Positions 1 through 12,381 of a stretch of DNA of 64,000 nt are shown in pieces. The stretch spans positions 8,614,501 to 8,678,500 of the forward strand of contig JAILWY010000011.1 in assembly GCA_022113835.1 (NCBI GenBank), read 5' to 3'. Origin of the DNA: Atopsyche davidsoni. Its lineage: Eukaryota; Arthropoda; Insecta; Trichoptera; Hydrobiosidae. The notes under the pieces are model-generated. The model did not search any database. It was not told the DNA's origin and was given only the letters and a program-made list of their open reading frames with translations. Positions within the stretch are counted from its first letter, which is position 1, and every line of letters begins with the position of its first letter. The translations under genes and the position numbers were made by a program.

Positions 1-255
1 AAGGCGCCTTTATATTATTTATTGTCTATGTTTGCATTTTTGTGCTGGCAATACTAGTTTAATGTTTCTGGTGTTTCGAATTTGAATGTGACAGTTATTC
101 ATTTGTTGTCATAGCCGCCGCCGAGTTTTTGTATGTGTTCAGTGATTAGCGATTTTAAGCATCTTTTGTGCTCTAAGTTCCGGGATTCTTTGTAATATCT
201 TACAAATGCTTTGTTTTGTTGTGTATACATTGTAATTTTTTGTCAAATTCACACT

Positions 256-3200
256 ATGTCTAAATCATACACGAGAAGGCCTTCCGCCCAGCGAATGTCA
301 GAGATGATGGACTCCCATCTTTTTCACGGTCGCAAATCGAGGTAAGAAACCTTTTATTCTGCAAAGTTTTGATAAATAATTTTTCATTTATCTACTCCAT
401 TTTAATGGTACTATTCTGAATATATCAAGTGGGTAGAAGGAAAGTTTAAAACAAGTAAATGTATTTTTAAGCGCTCAGCTGCGACGAAGTCAGGTCTATT
501 GTAAATTTCATAGTATGGTGGATAGAAAATAATAAAGGTCCACAGAAGCAACAATTAGTTGGTTTGTAGGATCCTTTCGCACAAGCGCAATGTTCATGTT
601 TACGTCTACTGTGGATATGTAGTGTAAAAGTTTATTATCAATTCTAGACTTGATACAGTGAAACGATCTGGCATCCCGAGGCCCAGCAAAGGAGGGTCCC
701 AGGATCGCATCTCGGGAGTACATCCCATAGAGGGATCCTGTTTGCCGCCTTCCTCAGTCTACCGAAACAACGCTCGGCATCGCAGTGCTGACTCTGTTTC
801 AACCTCGAAACAGCAGCGCTCGCGCTCCGAGTCCGCTCACCAGCCTGGTTCTAACATACGGCAGCGTGCTGGGAGCACCATATACCGAGAGACTCCTTCG
901 CAGAAAACTCCGTTGTCCAGGAACACCCTTTCAATGCAGACACCCACGTCTGCCATGTCCATTCGCAATGTAAATAATCCATTTTATTTTCTATTTATTA
1001 AATTAGGTTCAGAGTTTTCTTAATTTTTTGCAAAATTTGGACTAGAATTAGATTTAATTGATAAAATCACATATTTGGGTAATTCTGATTGATGGCAGGT
1101 GTAAGGTTACAATTAATACTCATATAATTTTTTTTTGGCCTAAATAGACTGTTTTTTAATGTAGAAAATATTTCAGGAAACAGTAACTTGATTTATAAAG
1201 AATTTAGACAGGTGGAAATCAGCGTACACCCTCAAGCGAACGAAGACGCAGCCGACTGGGAATTTTGGAGAAGGCTTTGAATGCCAAACCTGGAAAAGAT
1301 TTGAGGTGATAACACTTACAATTATACAATAATTAGTGTGGTATTCAATTTCCAAGTAAAAACATATTTTCCACTTTATTTAGTAAATAATTGATGATAA
1401 ATAATGTAAATTCATTATTTATCTAGCCTTGTACACCTCATACATATATTTATAAAATTATATACCCTGTAGACACTAACACATCTGTTTCTGAACCTTT
1501 CACAAAGATTGACCTACCTAAATAATTATACATACTCGAGCAGTCGAGAAGAAGGCAGAGTTACTTAAGATGTGCATTGCAGGGCCATAACATCGGTGGA
1601 GTGGCAGCGTGGCACGTGCGCACGCGTGGTGGAGCACCTGCGCAGCGACCCCCAAGCTGCCGCCGTACTGCCCGGCAGCGCTGCGCCCCTCAAGCCCATC
1701 ACCATCCGCCTCTTCGTGGACCTCGTCAATATCCTGCTGGGCAAGGAGCAGGTCAATTTGACCAACTACGTAGAGAAGGTGCTCTTTCTAATAATATTAA
1801 GCATAGCATATCAAAATTGCATTGGAGTAGTATTTTAAGTATTCTCCTATAAAGCCACATTCAAAATGTCAAAATAGAAGGCCGCGAAGGAAAACGGAAG
1901 TAGAAACACTTAAAAGCGTTGTTGATCCCATCTGCATCAGACATCTCCAATATTTGCCTTGTTGTATACATGAAAACCACAGAAAACTCGCACCCGCTGC
2001 TTCCGGTGTCCTCGCTGCCTTACATTTGTAGTATAGATTTACACCGGAACGTGAACTATTCTGTGCTCATGGGTGAGTGGTGTTGCAGCTGCCGAACATT
2101 GCCAGGGTGCTGCTGTACCCGGCCCCCATGACCAAGTCCTTGCTCAAGTCAGTGAATGCCATGCACACCTACCCTCAGATGCTGGCCTTCCTCTCCTACC
2201 TCGTTGATGTCTCTCAAATCAAGGTATTTATATTATCATGATTTTGTTTTTTTTTATATCATATCAAATACAATAACTGAAAAAAAGAGAAATTTTTTTA
2301 CTTATGTATATTTTTGTGTTTTCTGTTTTTTTCTTTTTTTAATGATCTCTTTTATTAAACAGGCTCTTAGAATTTTTATTCTGGCTGTGAAATTTAAGTT
2401 TTCTCTTTATCTCATGTCTTTTTGCTCTAGGAAATGATTGCCCAAAACATGACCTTGGAGAAGTTGTACGGTGACGGAGAGAAAGGTCAGCTGGCCATTC
2501 TGAAGAGCAGGTTCTTTTTCAAGTGTTGGTTTGAGTGAGTACTGGATCTTTCAATTTACTCGTTTTTTAAATTGATACCATATCTCCTGTCAGTGATTGA
2601 AACTGTGATGACTTCACTAAACTCAAAGCACCGGTCTCTGAAACTGATAATGAATCTGACTTTGCTCAGGGCTTTCCATTGGAAGCTAAGCTTTTGATCT
2701 CTCTCTGAATTTGAAAGATGATTTGTTTAATTCGTTTACTGGTAATCATTCGTTTGATGGCAATTTCACAGGTTCCAGCAATCGGAGCAGTTTGATCCTC
2801 TGGTGGAGGATTACATCACTGACCTGAAGGAGCTGCGAGGGGTATCCGAGAAAGACTTGCAACGCCTAGAAGCCGACATCAAAAGTATGTCTTTGATTAT
2901 TTTCTGTATACAAAGTCTCTGTTTTTCTGAATCATGTACAAGAACCGGAATTTTGATGTCGCTGGGTGATGAAAACACGACAAGACATTTTATACAATAC
3001 ACTAGTCTGTAGTTATTTACTCACTTTGGTCTATTTCATATCTATAGTCAAAGTCTTATGATAGTAACAAAGTCAATTGCCATGTTTATGGAAAAAATCT
3101 TGGTAATTAAGTCATTATCATAAATGTTCAGGTCTCCGACGTGAACTGGAAGACCCCGAGGCCGCAGAAGAGAGGCGACGTGAGCAGGAGCTGCGATCGC

Positions 3201-5005
3201 AGATGACAGCGCTGAAAGAGCAAGCTCGTGCTCGTCAGGCGCGCTACAGTCAGCTCAAGCAGCAGCTGCATGATGGTGCTCAGCACCTCGCCACGCAGCG
3301 TAACAGCCTTCACCGCGCCCAAGACATCACCACGTCTCTTATGTAATTACGATTGTTTTAAAAAATATATAATCATCGTCTTGCTCCTACTTAGAGTATG
3401 TACAAAACAGAGAAAGTCAAAGAAGGTCATCTTTAATATCCCTTAGCACGAAATAGTGCCTTTATTTGAATTTTTACTCTCTGAAAAAATACAACGAAGA
3501 CGTGCTAGAACTATGGTGGACCTATGTAGGCTTCTCGGGTGGTCAGAAGGTTTGCTTTTTTATGTTTTAAAATAATGTTTAGTATTTTTTGTTTTTGAAG
3601 GGAGGAAAGAGATAGCCTGAAGTGCAGACTCGCAAAGCAGAAGATGACGGTGCGACAGAGAGACGAGATCGCAATGGAGACGGAGAGATATGTCGAAGCC
3701 AACGATTACAAACAGACAGTCATTGATGACATTGAAAAGGTCACTACTTGTATAATAAGGTTTTCACTCCTGATTTACTAGAAAAATATTAATAGAACCC
3801 TTTTGTCCCATTGCACGCCACCGGTAATTGATGATAGTTCACTCTACAGATACTGTTCACTAAGGACATAGAGCTGGCCAAGGTGCGCAGAATGGCTCTC
3901 CAGGCCACCAACACCTTCAACCGCACGCTCGTCTCCGCCGGGGTGGCCGCTGGCAAGAGCCTGGCAGCGTACTCTATTGAAGAGAGAGATCTGTTGGCAG
4001 AGCACACACCCTCCAGCATTAGGGATACGATCACCGCTCTGCAGGCCTTAAAGGAGGATGCCGAAGCCCAGCTGCAGAGTGCTCGACAACAAAAGGAAGC
4101 GGGAGCGTCTCGAAAACAGCATCTCCGGATTCAAGTGGTCAGCAAACAAAGTTGTTCTCAAAAGTTTCCAATTTTTAAAAGCAAGAATTATCTTTCTAGA
4201 CAAAATTACTCTCTTTAGTGCAGCTTTTCAATCCAAAAGCTGGATACGGCCTCCGCCAATCGCTTGTTCACCTTCCTCTTTTACGGCGGACACTTGCTTA
4301 TTAGCTAATTTGCATTATATGAACTCTCACGTCTACCATTCACAAATTAAAATATTACATTTATAATAATAGTACTCGTTTATTTTTTTATGATGTTTAT
4401 AATATCCTCAGATGCTTTGAAATATTATTATATATATAATGGTGTGGTTTTGCTCAGGAATCTGAGAGACAGCACGTGGAGCTGCAGCGCTCCGAGCTGA
4501 CCGTGCTGAAGAGTGATCTCGAGGAACTGCAGCAGCGGGGGGCCGAGGAGGCGAGCCAGCGTCATCGCCTGGCCCAGGAGTCCTTGGCTCGTTGCCACGC
4601 CAGCCGGGAGCGACTCCGACAGGCGCAAGCAAAGCGAACAGACACCCTGACTCAATTCAAGCACATGGAAGTGAACGATGCCAAGTATGTCCACATAAGT
4701 CATACGTATCGTATAATTTTCCTGATGAGCTAATCATACTCTTATAGAATAGTGTAGCTTGCAGGCTCCCTCATTTTTTGTACAGAAAAACTTAGCTTTG
4801 TATTTATTTTATTTTAATAACATTTTATTGTAATGTTAATGAACACAGGTGGTGCGAAAAGTTGGAGCAGCTTAAAGGGCAGGAGGAGCTGGCGCGGGAA
4901 GCGGCGCGTCTCCGCTCCCAAACCCTCGTCAAAGCTTACATCCAGCTGGCTCAAAATACCCTCAACAGCATCAACACTCAACTCGAAGTGAAAATAACAC
5001 ATTGA
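256..5005 (+). CDS. Ndc80: Kinetochore protein NDC80 (Hec1), 12 exons, 690 aa
   Basis: Exons read by splice site and phase: 256-341, 648-969, 1208-1305, 1583-1778, 2089-2223, 2431-2534, 2772-2884, 3132-3342, 3601-3739, 3850-4134, 4458-4684, 4849-5005 (2073 nt). NDC80 is the microtubule-binding subunit of the outer kinetochore NDC80 complex, pairing with NUF2. Seen here: a basic N-terminal tail (about residues 1-160) with Aurora-type sites such as RRPS and RKSR and a KRSGIPRPS block; a calponin-homology region about 165-300 (blocks LKPITIRLFVDLVNILL and MLAFLSYLVDVSQIK); then Glu/Arg/Gln-rich coiled coil to the C-terminus. Length is close to the human 642 aa. The acceptors for exons 2 and 3 were chosen because only 648 and 1208 keep the frame open. 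Identity rests on domain order and length; the coiled coil diverges, as is usual. Holocentric insects keep this complex even where CENP-A is lost. Confidence 0.87.
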
Positions 5006-6526
5006 AAACTAATCCTCCCCAAGTGGCGTGTCGCAATTAACAGCTGCGTGAAGCTACCACAAGAAACTGAAGAAGTAAAATAGATATGCTTTTAAAAAGT
5101 GTTACAATTTAAATATTTTCTTGGGTGTTAAGATGCAATGGAGCCGTTTCAAATTACATTTATAGGAATACTGAAAATATAATATTAATTTTATTATTAA
5201 TGACTTTTTCGATTGTATTGTTTTTTATTTTATTTGAGTACTTGTGTAAATATACTAATTATTTTGTAGATACCGCTAAGTCTTCCATTTATTATTAATT
5301 TTGTTGTAAATACTAATGATCTGAGTTCTTAGAGAAGTGGTAGATGAGAAGAGACAGCACTGCCAGTAAATTCTATTGACAATAGGCCACAGGCCAGTTT
5401 TTTTTATTATTTAAAGAAACAAAATACCATTCATTACATGGTGAGTATATTCCGAATTAGTTGATTATTTAACAGGTAGATTATTAAATAAAATATGAGA
5501 TGTATTTGAAAATTTATTGATATATGCAAATAGGTATGTTCGTAAACAAATTCCATGAATGTGGTCCCAGCACGGGATCAAAATATCAGAGTATCGAAAA
5601 CATGAAGCAGCTCAACAACCATGAATCCAAATCAACTCGCATGCAAACAATGTTAAAAGTTTTCACTCGCACTTTATACAAAATATAACATAAGTTATAA
5701 ACATTGAAACTGTTCTTGCCGTCGGTTAGTACTATGGTTGTTTAATAGGTGATTCCATTCCTCGTTTTGCTAGAACCAGGAAACTCTGATCCCAAGATGA
5801 TGACGCACTAACCAATTATACACACAGAGTAGAGAATTTTTTTTACACACCATATATAATACAGCAATTGTGAATTCTTGAGCTCAACTTAAAATACACT
5901 CCACGATCTTCCTTCATATAATTTGTCCAGAATAACTGAATTGTTTTTTTATAACTAGTACGATAATTTGAATACTCCGATGTATACTTATGTAGAAAAT
6001 TCTAAATAAAGATGTTTGTATACAAAAAGGTATAAATAGCCAGACTTATATTACTTTGCAATTCTAAACCTTTAAATAAATTCTTCTCGTCAACACTAGA
6101 GAGAATGCGAAGCAACGCTGCTACCTTGAAATCTTACGCAGCAAGCGCTATTCAATATCTTTAAGGGAGATTCATTTTATAGAAATAAATGTCGCAACTG
6201 TTAACCATCAAATGACACCACATGAAATGGCTTTGTGGTGCTTGCAGATTTCCGGCAGAGTCTATAAGTGCCTTTATACTGACTGGACTTGCGACCTTTC
6301 TTCAGATTCAAGTGGAAGTGGTGTGAGCATAACAACTGTTCAAGAAGATGCTGGAGATTGCAAGCCCGTCTCAATACACTAGTCAGCTTCGAGTTATGCA
6401 TGACTCATTTATATATTTTTCGGATTCGCTTTCTTAAATATCCTATCTCTTCTCTACAATTGTCTGCCATTAATAAAAACGTCCCGGAACTCTACTCATC
6501 TTGATGATTTATTCAATTTTTGTTTC
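5006..6526. other. 3' flank between Ndc80 and the first FAR1-like gene
   Basis: AT-rich sequence with several AATAAA polyadenylation signals for Ndc80 (5487-5492, also near 6005 and 6075). A copy of the short motif TTAACACCCAAGAAA lies near 5114-5130 on the minus strand. Positions about 6174-6378 (+) hold one open frame after a possible TAG acceptor, with a peptide containing HQMTPHEMALWC and a stop before 6400. It has no recognisable family and may be a gene or TE remnant. Confidence 0.5.
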
Positions 6527-8050
6527 TTAATTTTCCACATTCGCTTTCTTAGTATGAGGACCTTTAGAATCAGATCTGGGGCAATATTGTCTTTTGAGCG
6601 TTCTCTCTCCGCAGTCTTTGCTGTAAATGAGGAAGAAGTCGTCCGGGCGGCCCTCAGTCAACGTTCTCTTCATAGTGTTGCACAGCTCCATGGCCCTGCT
6701 GGCCAAGCATGGATTGAGAGGACGCTCAGAGTACCACTGAGAAAACAAGGAAAATGTCTTTACTATGAGATTTGAAACGTCCCCGTTCTCGCTGATTGAA
6801 GGTATTTTTTCTTTGATGTTTTCAAGAGTTGTGTTTCTTGAGACAACAAGTTTGCAATTATTATCAGGACAAACGACATCAGCATTTGTATCTGAAGCAG
6901 GCTTGTCAAATATCTTGGGCGACTCTGAGGAGACAGAGATAGGTGTGTCAGTTTTTGCATTTACATTATTTTCTTTGAGGACTTCTTTCTTGCCACATTT
7001 TTTCCTGAAATCATAGAAAAGCCATTGGTAATGGTTGAAAGTATAATTTGATTGAAAGTATAATTTTTCACATTATTTGAAAAATTAATTATCATGCTGA
7101 ATATTTTTTGATTGGTAATACTCAACATTTAAAAAAACAAATATAATAGCCAAAAAGGCTACGAGATTATTATACATTTTTAGTGAACGTGGTCCAAAAG
7201 TTCAAAATGGGCTATTAATGGTTAAAAAATTATAAGAATATTTGAATGCACATGCCAGTTAGTAAAAATTAATATAGTATGAACCTCCAAACATTATATA
7301 AATAATAAATTGTTGAGCTGGTGGGGTTGTGCCGAGTATTGGCTAGGACCTCAGATATGGAACCCTCTCCCGCAAAGTTCCCCGTCAAGACAATCTCGTG
7401 GTGATCTCTGGCTTCAGCCGGCGACATCCCGAAATCGAAATACTTATTGAACACATCGACCGTGCTTTGTGATGCCCTTAAGAAACTCAATGCTTCTGCG
7501 ACATTGATCTTGTGTGAGTGCGTAAACTTTATCTGTAAAGTATAATTTTAACCCATACAGATTTATAGTGTATACTATAAATCTGTATATATAGTATTGA
7601 GACGGAAGAAAAAAATAAGAGAGTTACCGTTATTCTAACATTTCGACCTGCTTTCACGTGGGGATAAGTTTTTTTTGTGTATGGAGTGACTTTATTAAAA
7701 AATATGTTAACGCTGGCCCGACAGCCTTTCTTTCTGTCCCTAGTGGTAATTGATTTTTTCTCTTTTTTATTGGTATCGTGGTGTTGACAGAGAAAAAGTT
7801 CTCTATACAGATACTTAACAGCTTTAGGATATCTTCTCCTGATTATCCAATTGGTATTAAATCTTTCACTAAATAAAATTATCCATTGTTTACACTTTGA
7901 TTTCAAATCGCCGTCAAAATCAGCCAATTTCGTATACACAATACATTCAAATTGGATTTCTTCATCCACTTCATTGAATTTGGAAAAATCTATGTGGGCA
8001 TCAACGACAGACGGAGTGATTTCTTTTATCTTACGGCTAATATGATCCAT
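6527..8050 (-). CDS. FAR1/WRKY-GCM1-type zinc-finger protein A, 3 exons, 382 aa
   Basis: Exons (minus): 8050-7628, 7532-7285, 7004-6527 (1149 nt). The N-terminal half has the Cys-Cys-His-x-His layout of WRKY-GCM1/FAR1-type DNA-binding domains of MULE-related transposases and proteins derived from them. Likely zinc ligands are C88, C110, H146 and H148, the last two in FTHSHK at the start of exon 2. A helical block follows (FLRASQSTVDVFNKYF, then GMSPAEARDHHE) and a YYLYNVWR motif ends exon 2. The last exon is Ser/Lys-rich, with SQWYSERPLNPCLASRAME near its middle. I see no DDE catalytic triad or terminal repeats, so this looks like a host gene derived from a transposase N-terminus, or a short transposase-like ORF. 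It is divergent from a paralogue starting 1.1 kb away with the same exon phases and an identical 248-nt second exon length. Target and role are unknown. Confidence 0.72.
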
Positions 8051-9182
8051 AATAAGAAAACTACTTGTGTATTTATTTTATAGGAGCGAAGACGCTTTTT
8101 TGCACCGTACAAGTGTACTTTACACAAAGAATCTATTAAGAAATGAAAATAGACACCTGAAAAATAAATTAAGGGTTACAAAGCCGTCAAGCATTATTTA
8201 TCAACAATAACATCAGTGAACAAATATTCAGAGCTGACAGGAGAGGTTGACAGAAAACAAAATCCTGGAGAAGCTGTCTATGGTAGAGACTGCAAAAATA
8301 TTGTCTTTGAGAGGCTGTGCCAACAGAATATAAAAAATGCTGATTTAATAACAGATGCTTAAATTATTTTTAAAATTTATATGATAGTACACGTGTTAAA
8401 AAAATCCAGATTTTCAAGCTCTAATAGGTAATATTTTTTATACGGAGAATTATTATGATCAATTAGATCTCGTCCAAAAAAAGTTTTGTTCCAAATTCAA
8501 AATAATTATTTATTAGCTCTTAATCGTAGAAAATAAAATATCGCGTCGAAGTCAAGTGACTGGAATGCTTTTTTGCCTATTTTGGGTTAGTCAGTTAGTA
8601 GAATTAGTAAGTGTCGTTAGCTCGATTTTGGGTATTTCCAATATTTAACAGTTTTATTAAAATAATGAATCATTTTCAAAGTCCAAAAAAACTTTATAAA
8701 AATAAGCAGGGTAGATATAAAAAATATGTTTTATGTATGGAGTTGAACGCTAACTTTGAGATCAAGTTTTCAATCAGATCAATAAAATAAGCTAGCAACA
8801 ACTGTTATAATAAATTACTTTATTCCTCAATACCATGGATCAGTTCGATTACATAACATTGATAAATGTAAATAGTCGATTTATTCTAATATGTATACTC
8901 GATTGAGCACATCACTAGAAATGTCAAATCAATGTGATCACAACACACGTGTTTTGATAACTAAATTTTTCGAAATATTTCGCTAAAATTATTATATTAA
9001 TACATGATAATTTTTCTATCTATTAGCATGATCTGGTATCAATAAAATTTCTTTGCGTGTATCAATTTACTTGTTTATGTACATTTTTAAAATGTCCGTT
9101 AGTGTTTGAATACACGTGATAAAAAACGGTCAGTGCTACTTTTAAATAATTGTCAGTGTTTTACAGTAATAGTTTTGTATTT
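8051..9182. other. Divergent intergenic region between the two FAR1-like paralogues
   Basis: This 1.13-kb AT-rich spacer should hold both promoters. I see no TATA box at a convincing distance, no CpG-rich block and no coding exon. If expression is shared, this is where a bidirectional promoter would sit. Confidence 0.5.
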
Positions 9183-11751
9183 ATGGAAGCTGTAAGTCTC
9201 AAAATAAAGGAGATTACTCCATCCGAAAAGCAGTGTCATGTAGATTTTTCTAATTTCAGTGAAGTTGGTGAAGATGTTTGTTTTGATTGCGTTGTGTACA
9301 CATCTTTAGCGGATGTCTGTGGTGATTTTAAATCTCAGTCGAAGCAATGGATAACCTCGTTTGGTCTCAAATTCAATACTTATTATGTACTCAAGAGGGT
9401 ATTTCCTAACGCTGTCAAGTACTTATACAGGACGGTTTACCATTGTCAACACAGCAACCGGAATAAAGTTGTTGAAACTCGAAATAAAAAATGTAACGCG
9501 AGTATTGATATTTTGATTAAAAAAATTACAAGGCATACGAAACAAACTGATAACCATGTAAAAGCCGGTCGGAATGTTAAAATTAAGGTTTGTCTTCAAT
9601 TTAATATAAAATAAATAATTTATATCTTATGATTCTTAGGGACCCCCTAATCTCTTCATTTAAAGTGGCCATTTCTCTATTTATCCCCCGATTGTAACTT
9701 CAAGTGGCCATCAAAACCATTCAGTAACTGTTTTGCGCATTCTCGGCAGAGGCTGTAGGGTGCACTTTTCTCTCCATCTCTTGTTGCACAGTCACAATAA
9801 TATAAGATCCACATAAAACTATTATTTTACAGATTAGCTTTATGCATTCACACAAGGTTAACGCTGCCGAGTCCTTAAGGTGCTTGAGGGCTTCAAAGAG
9901 CACAGTTAATGTTTTTAATAGTTATTTCAATATGGGGTTGTCCCCAGCTGAATCCAAAAACCACCACGAGGCTTGGATGAGGTTGGACTCAACGAATGAC
10001 TGCTCTATTTCCAAAATGCTAGAAAATGCTCAAATTAACCCATCAATAAATACAATATATTATATTTATAATATTTGGAGGTATGTACTGATGTATTTTA
10101 AAGAAAATATAATCTTCACCATACTAAAGCAAACTTAACTTAATCAAACCAATCTGAGCTATACTAACATTAAGACCAAACTTTACCAATATATACCAAA
10201 TTAACCCAAATTATTGGAACGGATATAAATCAAATAAAATAAAATTTATTAAATCCTGACCAATCTTATCAATACAGGTTTCTTGGGTGCTATGCTATGT
10301 TTTTTTTTTGTTGATATTTCAACACTTTAGCTCTAGTAATGGGGCCATCTTCTGAAAACATCAGCCAGCTGTTTCCAATAGAATGTGATTCAGTTGGGAT
10401 TTATGTTATTATCGCTAGAGACAGGTGGCTTTAACACCCAAGAAACTAATTCAACGATCTTGTGATTTCTTGGGTGCTAAGCTGCTTAATGCTTTCAGTC
10501 ATCCAACGCTATGGACCACCTCAGGGAATCTAGCAAAAATTTTGAAGAAAATCTGCAATGTCCGAGGACTGAAAACTTCAACCAGCTCAGCACTCAGGAA
10601 ACCACAAAATCATTGAATACCAACAGCTGCCAAAACCTACAAGCGTATCAAGTAACTAATGTTATTTTTAGGTTTAAAATTACGTGTTGAGTTGTAATAC
10701 TTTAAAATAAAGAAACTTATTTGCATATGATTTCAGAAAAAAACACTTGCCTCTTTGCGGCAAGCGAAAAGTTGCCAAAAAAAAGTCGGATACAAACCCT
10801 CCATCCGTAATACTCACCGAAGGGACATCAGAGTCGTCAATAATCATTGACAGGTCTGATCTGGATTCTTCTACCAATATTGATGATCATGGAATTCTTG
10901 ATTCGAGAAACGCAAGTCCTAAACACATCACTAGAGTTCTTCCTTCTATTGCCGAGCAGACTGTAGCAATAGATGATATTTCTTCCCCACATAATGAAAG
11001 TCAGCATGATGATACTTCTCCATATAGAGATGGAGGGCAATGTGATGTTATTGGTGATATTTCTTCTAAAAGCAATAAACAAGAGATAATCGATGTTTCT
11101 TTTCAATCCAACGATGGAGAGAAATGTGACACCTCACCTATCGTTTCTTCTCAATGCAATGACAAAAGGCAATCTGATGTTTCAGATGATATATCTCTTA
11201 AAAGCAATACAGGAGGGAAGTCCGATGTATCACATAGCAATAATTTTCAACGTAATGACGGAGGGCAATCTGATATTTCTTTTCAATCCAACAATGGAGA
11301 GAAATGTGACACTTCCCCCATCATTTCTTCTCAATGCGACGACAGAAAGCAATCTGATTTACCTCTTAAAAGCAATACAGGAGGGAAGTCCGATGTATCA
11401 CAAAGCAATAATTTTCAACATAACGGAGGGCAATCTGATATTTCTTTTCAATCCAACGATGTAGAGAAATGTGACACCTCACCTATCATTTCTTCTCAAT
11501 GCGATAACAGAAAGCAATCTGATTTACCTCTTATAACTAATACAGGAGGAAAGTCCGATGTATCACATAGCAATAATTTTCAACGTAGCGACGGAGGGCA
11601 ATCTGATATTTCTTTTCAATCCAACGATGGAGAGAAATGTGACACTTCACCTATCATTTCTTCTAAAAGCAATAAAGGAGGACAAAATGTAGTTTTAGGT
11701 AAACAAATCTTAATGCAATATCCTCCCAGTCCCAATCAGCTCCTAAGTTAA
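9183..11751 (+). CDS. FAR1/WRKY-GCM1-type zinc-finger protein B with repeated Ser/Asp-rich tail, 555 aa
   Basis: Exons 9183-9587, 9833-10080 and 10737-11751 (1668 nt). It is a paralogue of the divergent gene at 6527-8050: both start with a KIKEITPS block, keep C88, and place the HSH motif in the first residues of exon 2 (here C88, C104, H140, H142), and exon 2 is 248 nt in both. The third exon starts with a basic stretch (CGKRKVAKKK, a possible nuclear signal) and runs into a low-complexity region of about three 55-60-residue repeats carrying QSDIS, GEKCDTSPI and SNTGGKSDVS (11151-11660). Predicted role: sequence-specific DNA-binding protein with a disordered acidic tail; no catalytic domain is seen. 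The start at 9183 aligns with the paralogue's start. An alternative donor at 11699 would replace the last 17 residues (see next entry). Confidence 0.72.
11151..11660 (+). repeat. In-frame tandem repeat in the last exon of FAR1-like gene B
   Basis: About three units start at 11151, 11331 and 11496 (each at TCAATGC), spaced 180 and 165 nt. The copies differ by base changes and in-frame deletions. Each encodes the same Ser/Asp/Lys-rich pattern, so length change here preserves the frame. Confidence 0.85.
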
Positions 11752-11958
11752 CCTAATAACCACTGGCAGCATCCATTACCTTGCGAAGGCGATAAAAAAA
11801 TATATCCCGCCATAAAAGCCATAGAAACTGAGAAACATAGAATATATTATATTATTATAGAAATCTTTAATTTCTATAATAATTTCTTCATATATGAATC
11901 GATTACGATGAAATAAATATAGTTTGAAAGTATTTTAATCAAATGTTATATTATTTAG

Positions 11959-12381
11959 ATAGTTCAGATGATGTTATTGCCGAGACGGACGATGCGATGC
12001 ATTCATCGGAGCAAATTAAGAGAAGGCGACTCTATGTGAAGCGACCGACCCGAACTTTTTACAAATCTACAATACCGGTAAGTTATCTATAACGGACTGG
12101 TTTGAATTGTAATACTTTAATTTAAACAAGAAATATGGATTACAATTTCTTTTTCATGTGCTTCTATATTTCTATAAATCTTCATATTTCTTATAAATAA
12201 GTTTTAGTTCTTAATTTTAATAAATAAACCAAGCTTTTGAAGAGACTACTTTTTTCAATTCTTTCGTCCTACAAAGACATTACCACATTAAAATGAAAAA
12301 TTATTCCCGAAAATTAAAACATATTATGTACTCTTTAAACACAAAATTATAATTGATGTATTATTGTAATTTTAGGAATAA
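11959..12381 (+). CDS. Candidate alternative terminal exons of FAR1-like gene B
   Basis: A donor at 11699 (TTTTAG then GTAAAC) leaves one base. The acceptor at 11957-11958 opens exon 11959-12077, read as DSSDDVIAETDDAMHS then KRRRLYVKRPTRTFYKS, ended by a consensus GTAAGT. A pyrimidine-containing acceptor at 12374-12375 then gives GAA followed by TAA (12376-12381). Phases match throughout and the total (1740 nt, 579 aa) is a multiple of three. The exon reads as coding and adds a basic cluster. No transcript evidence is available. Confidence 0.5.

Noticed and set aside
10425..10616. 63-codon ORF in intron 2 of FAR1-like gene B
   Set aside because: It starts inside a hairpin repeat and is flanked by a fossil repeat; no splice sites join it to neighbouring exons.
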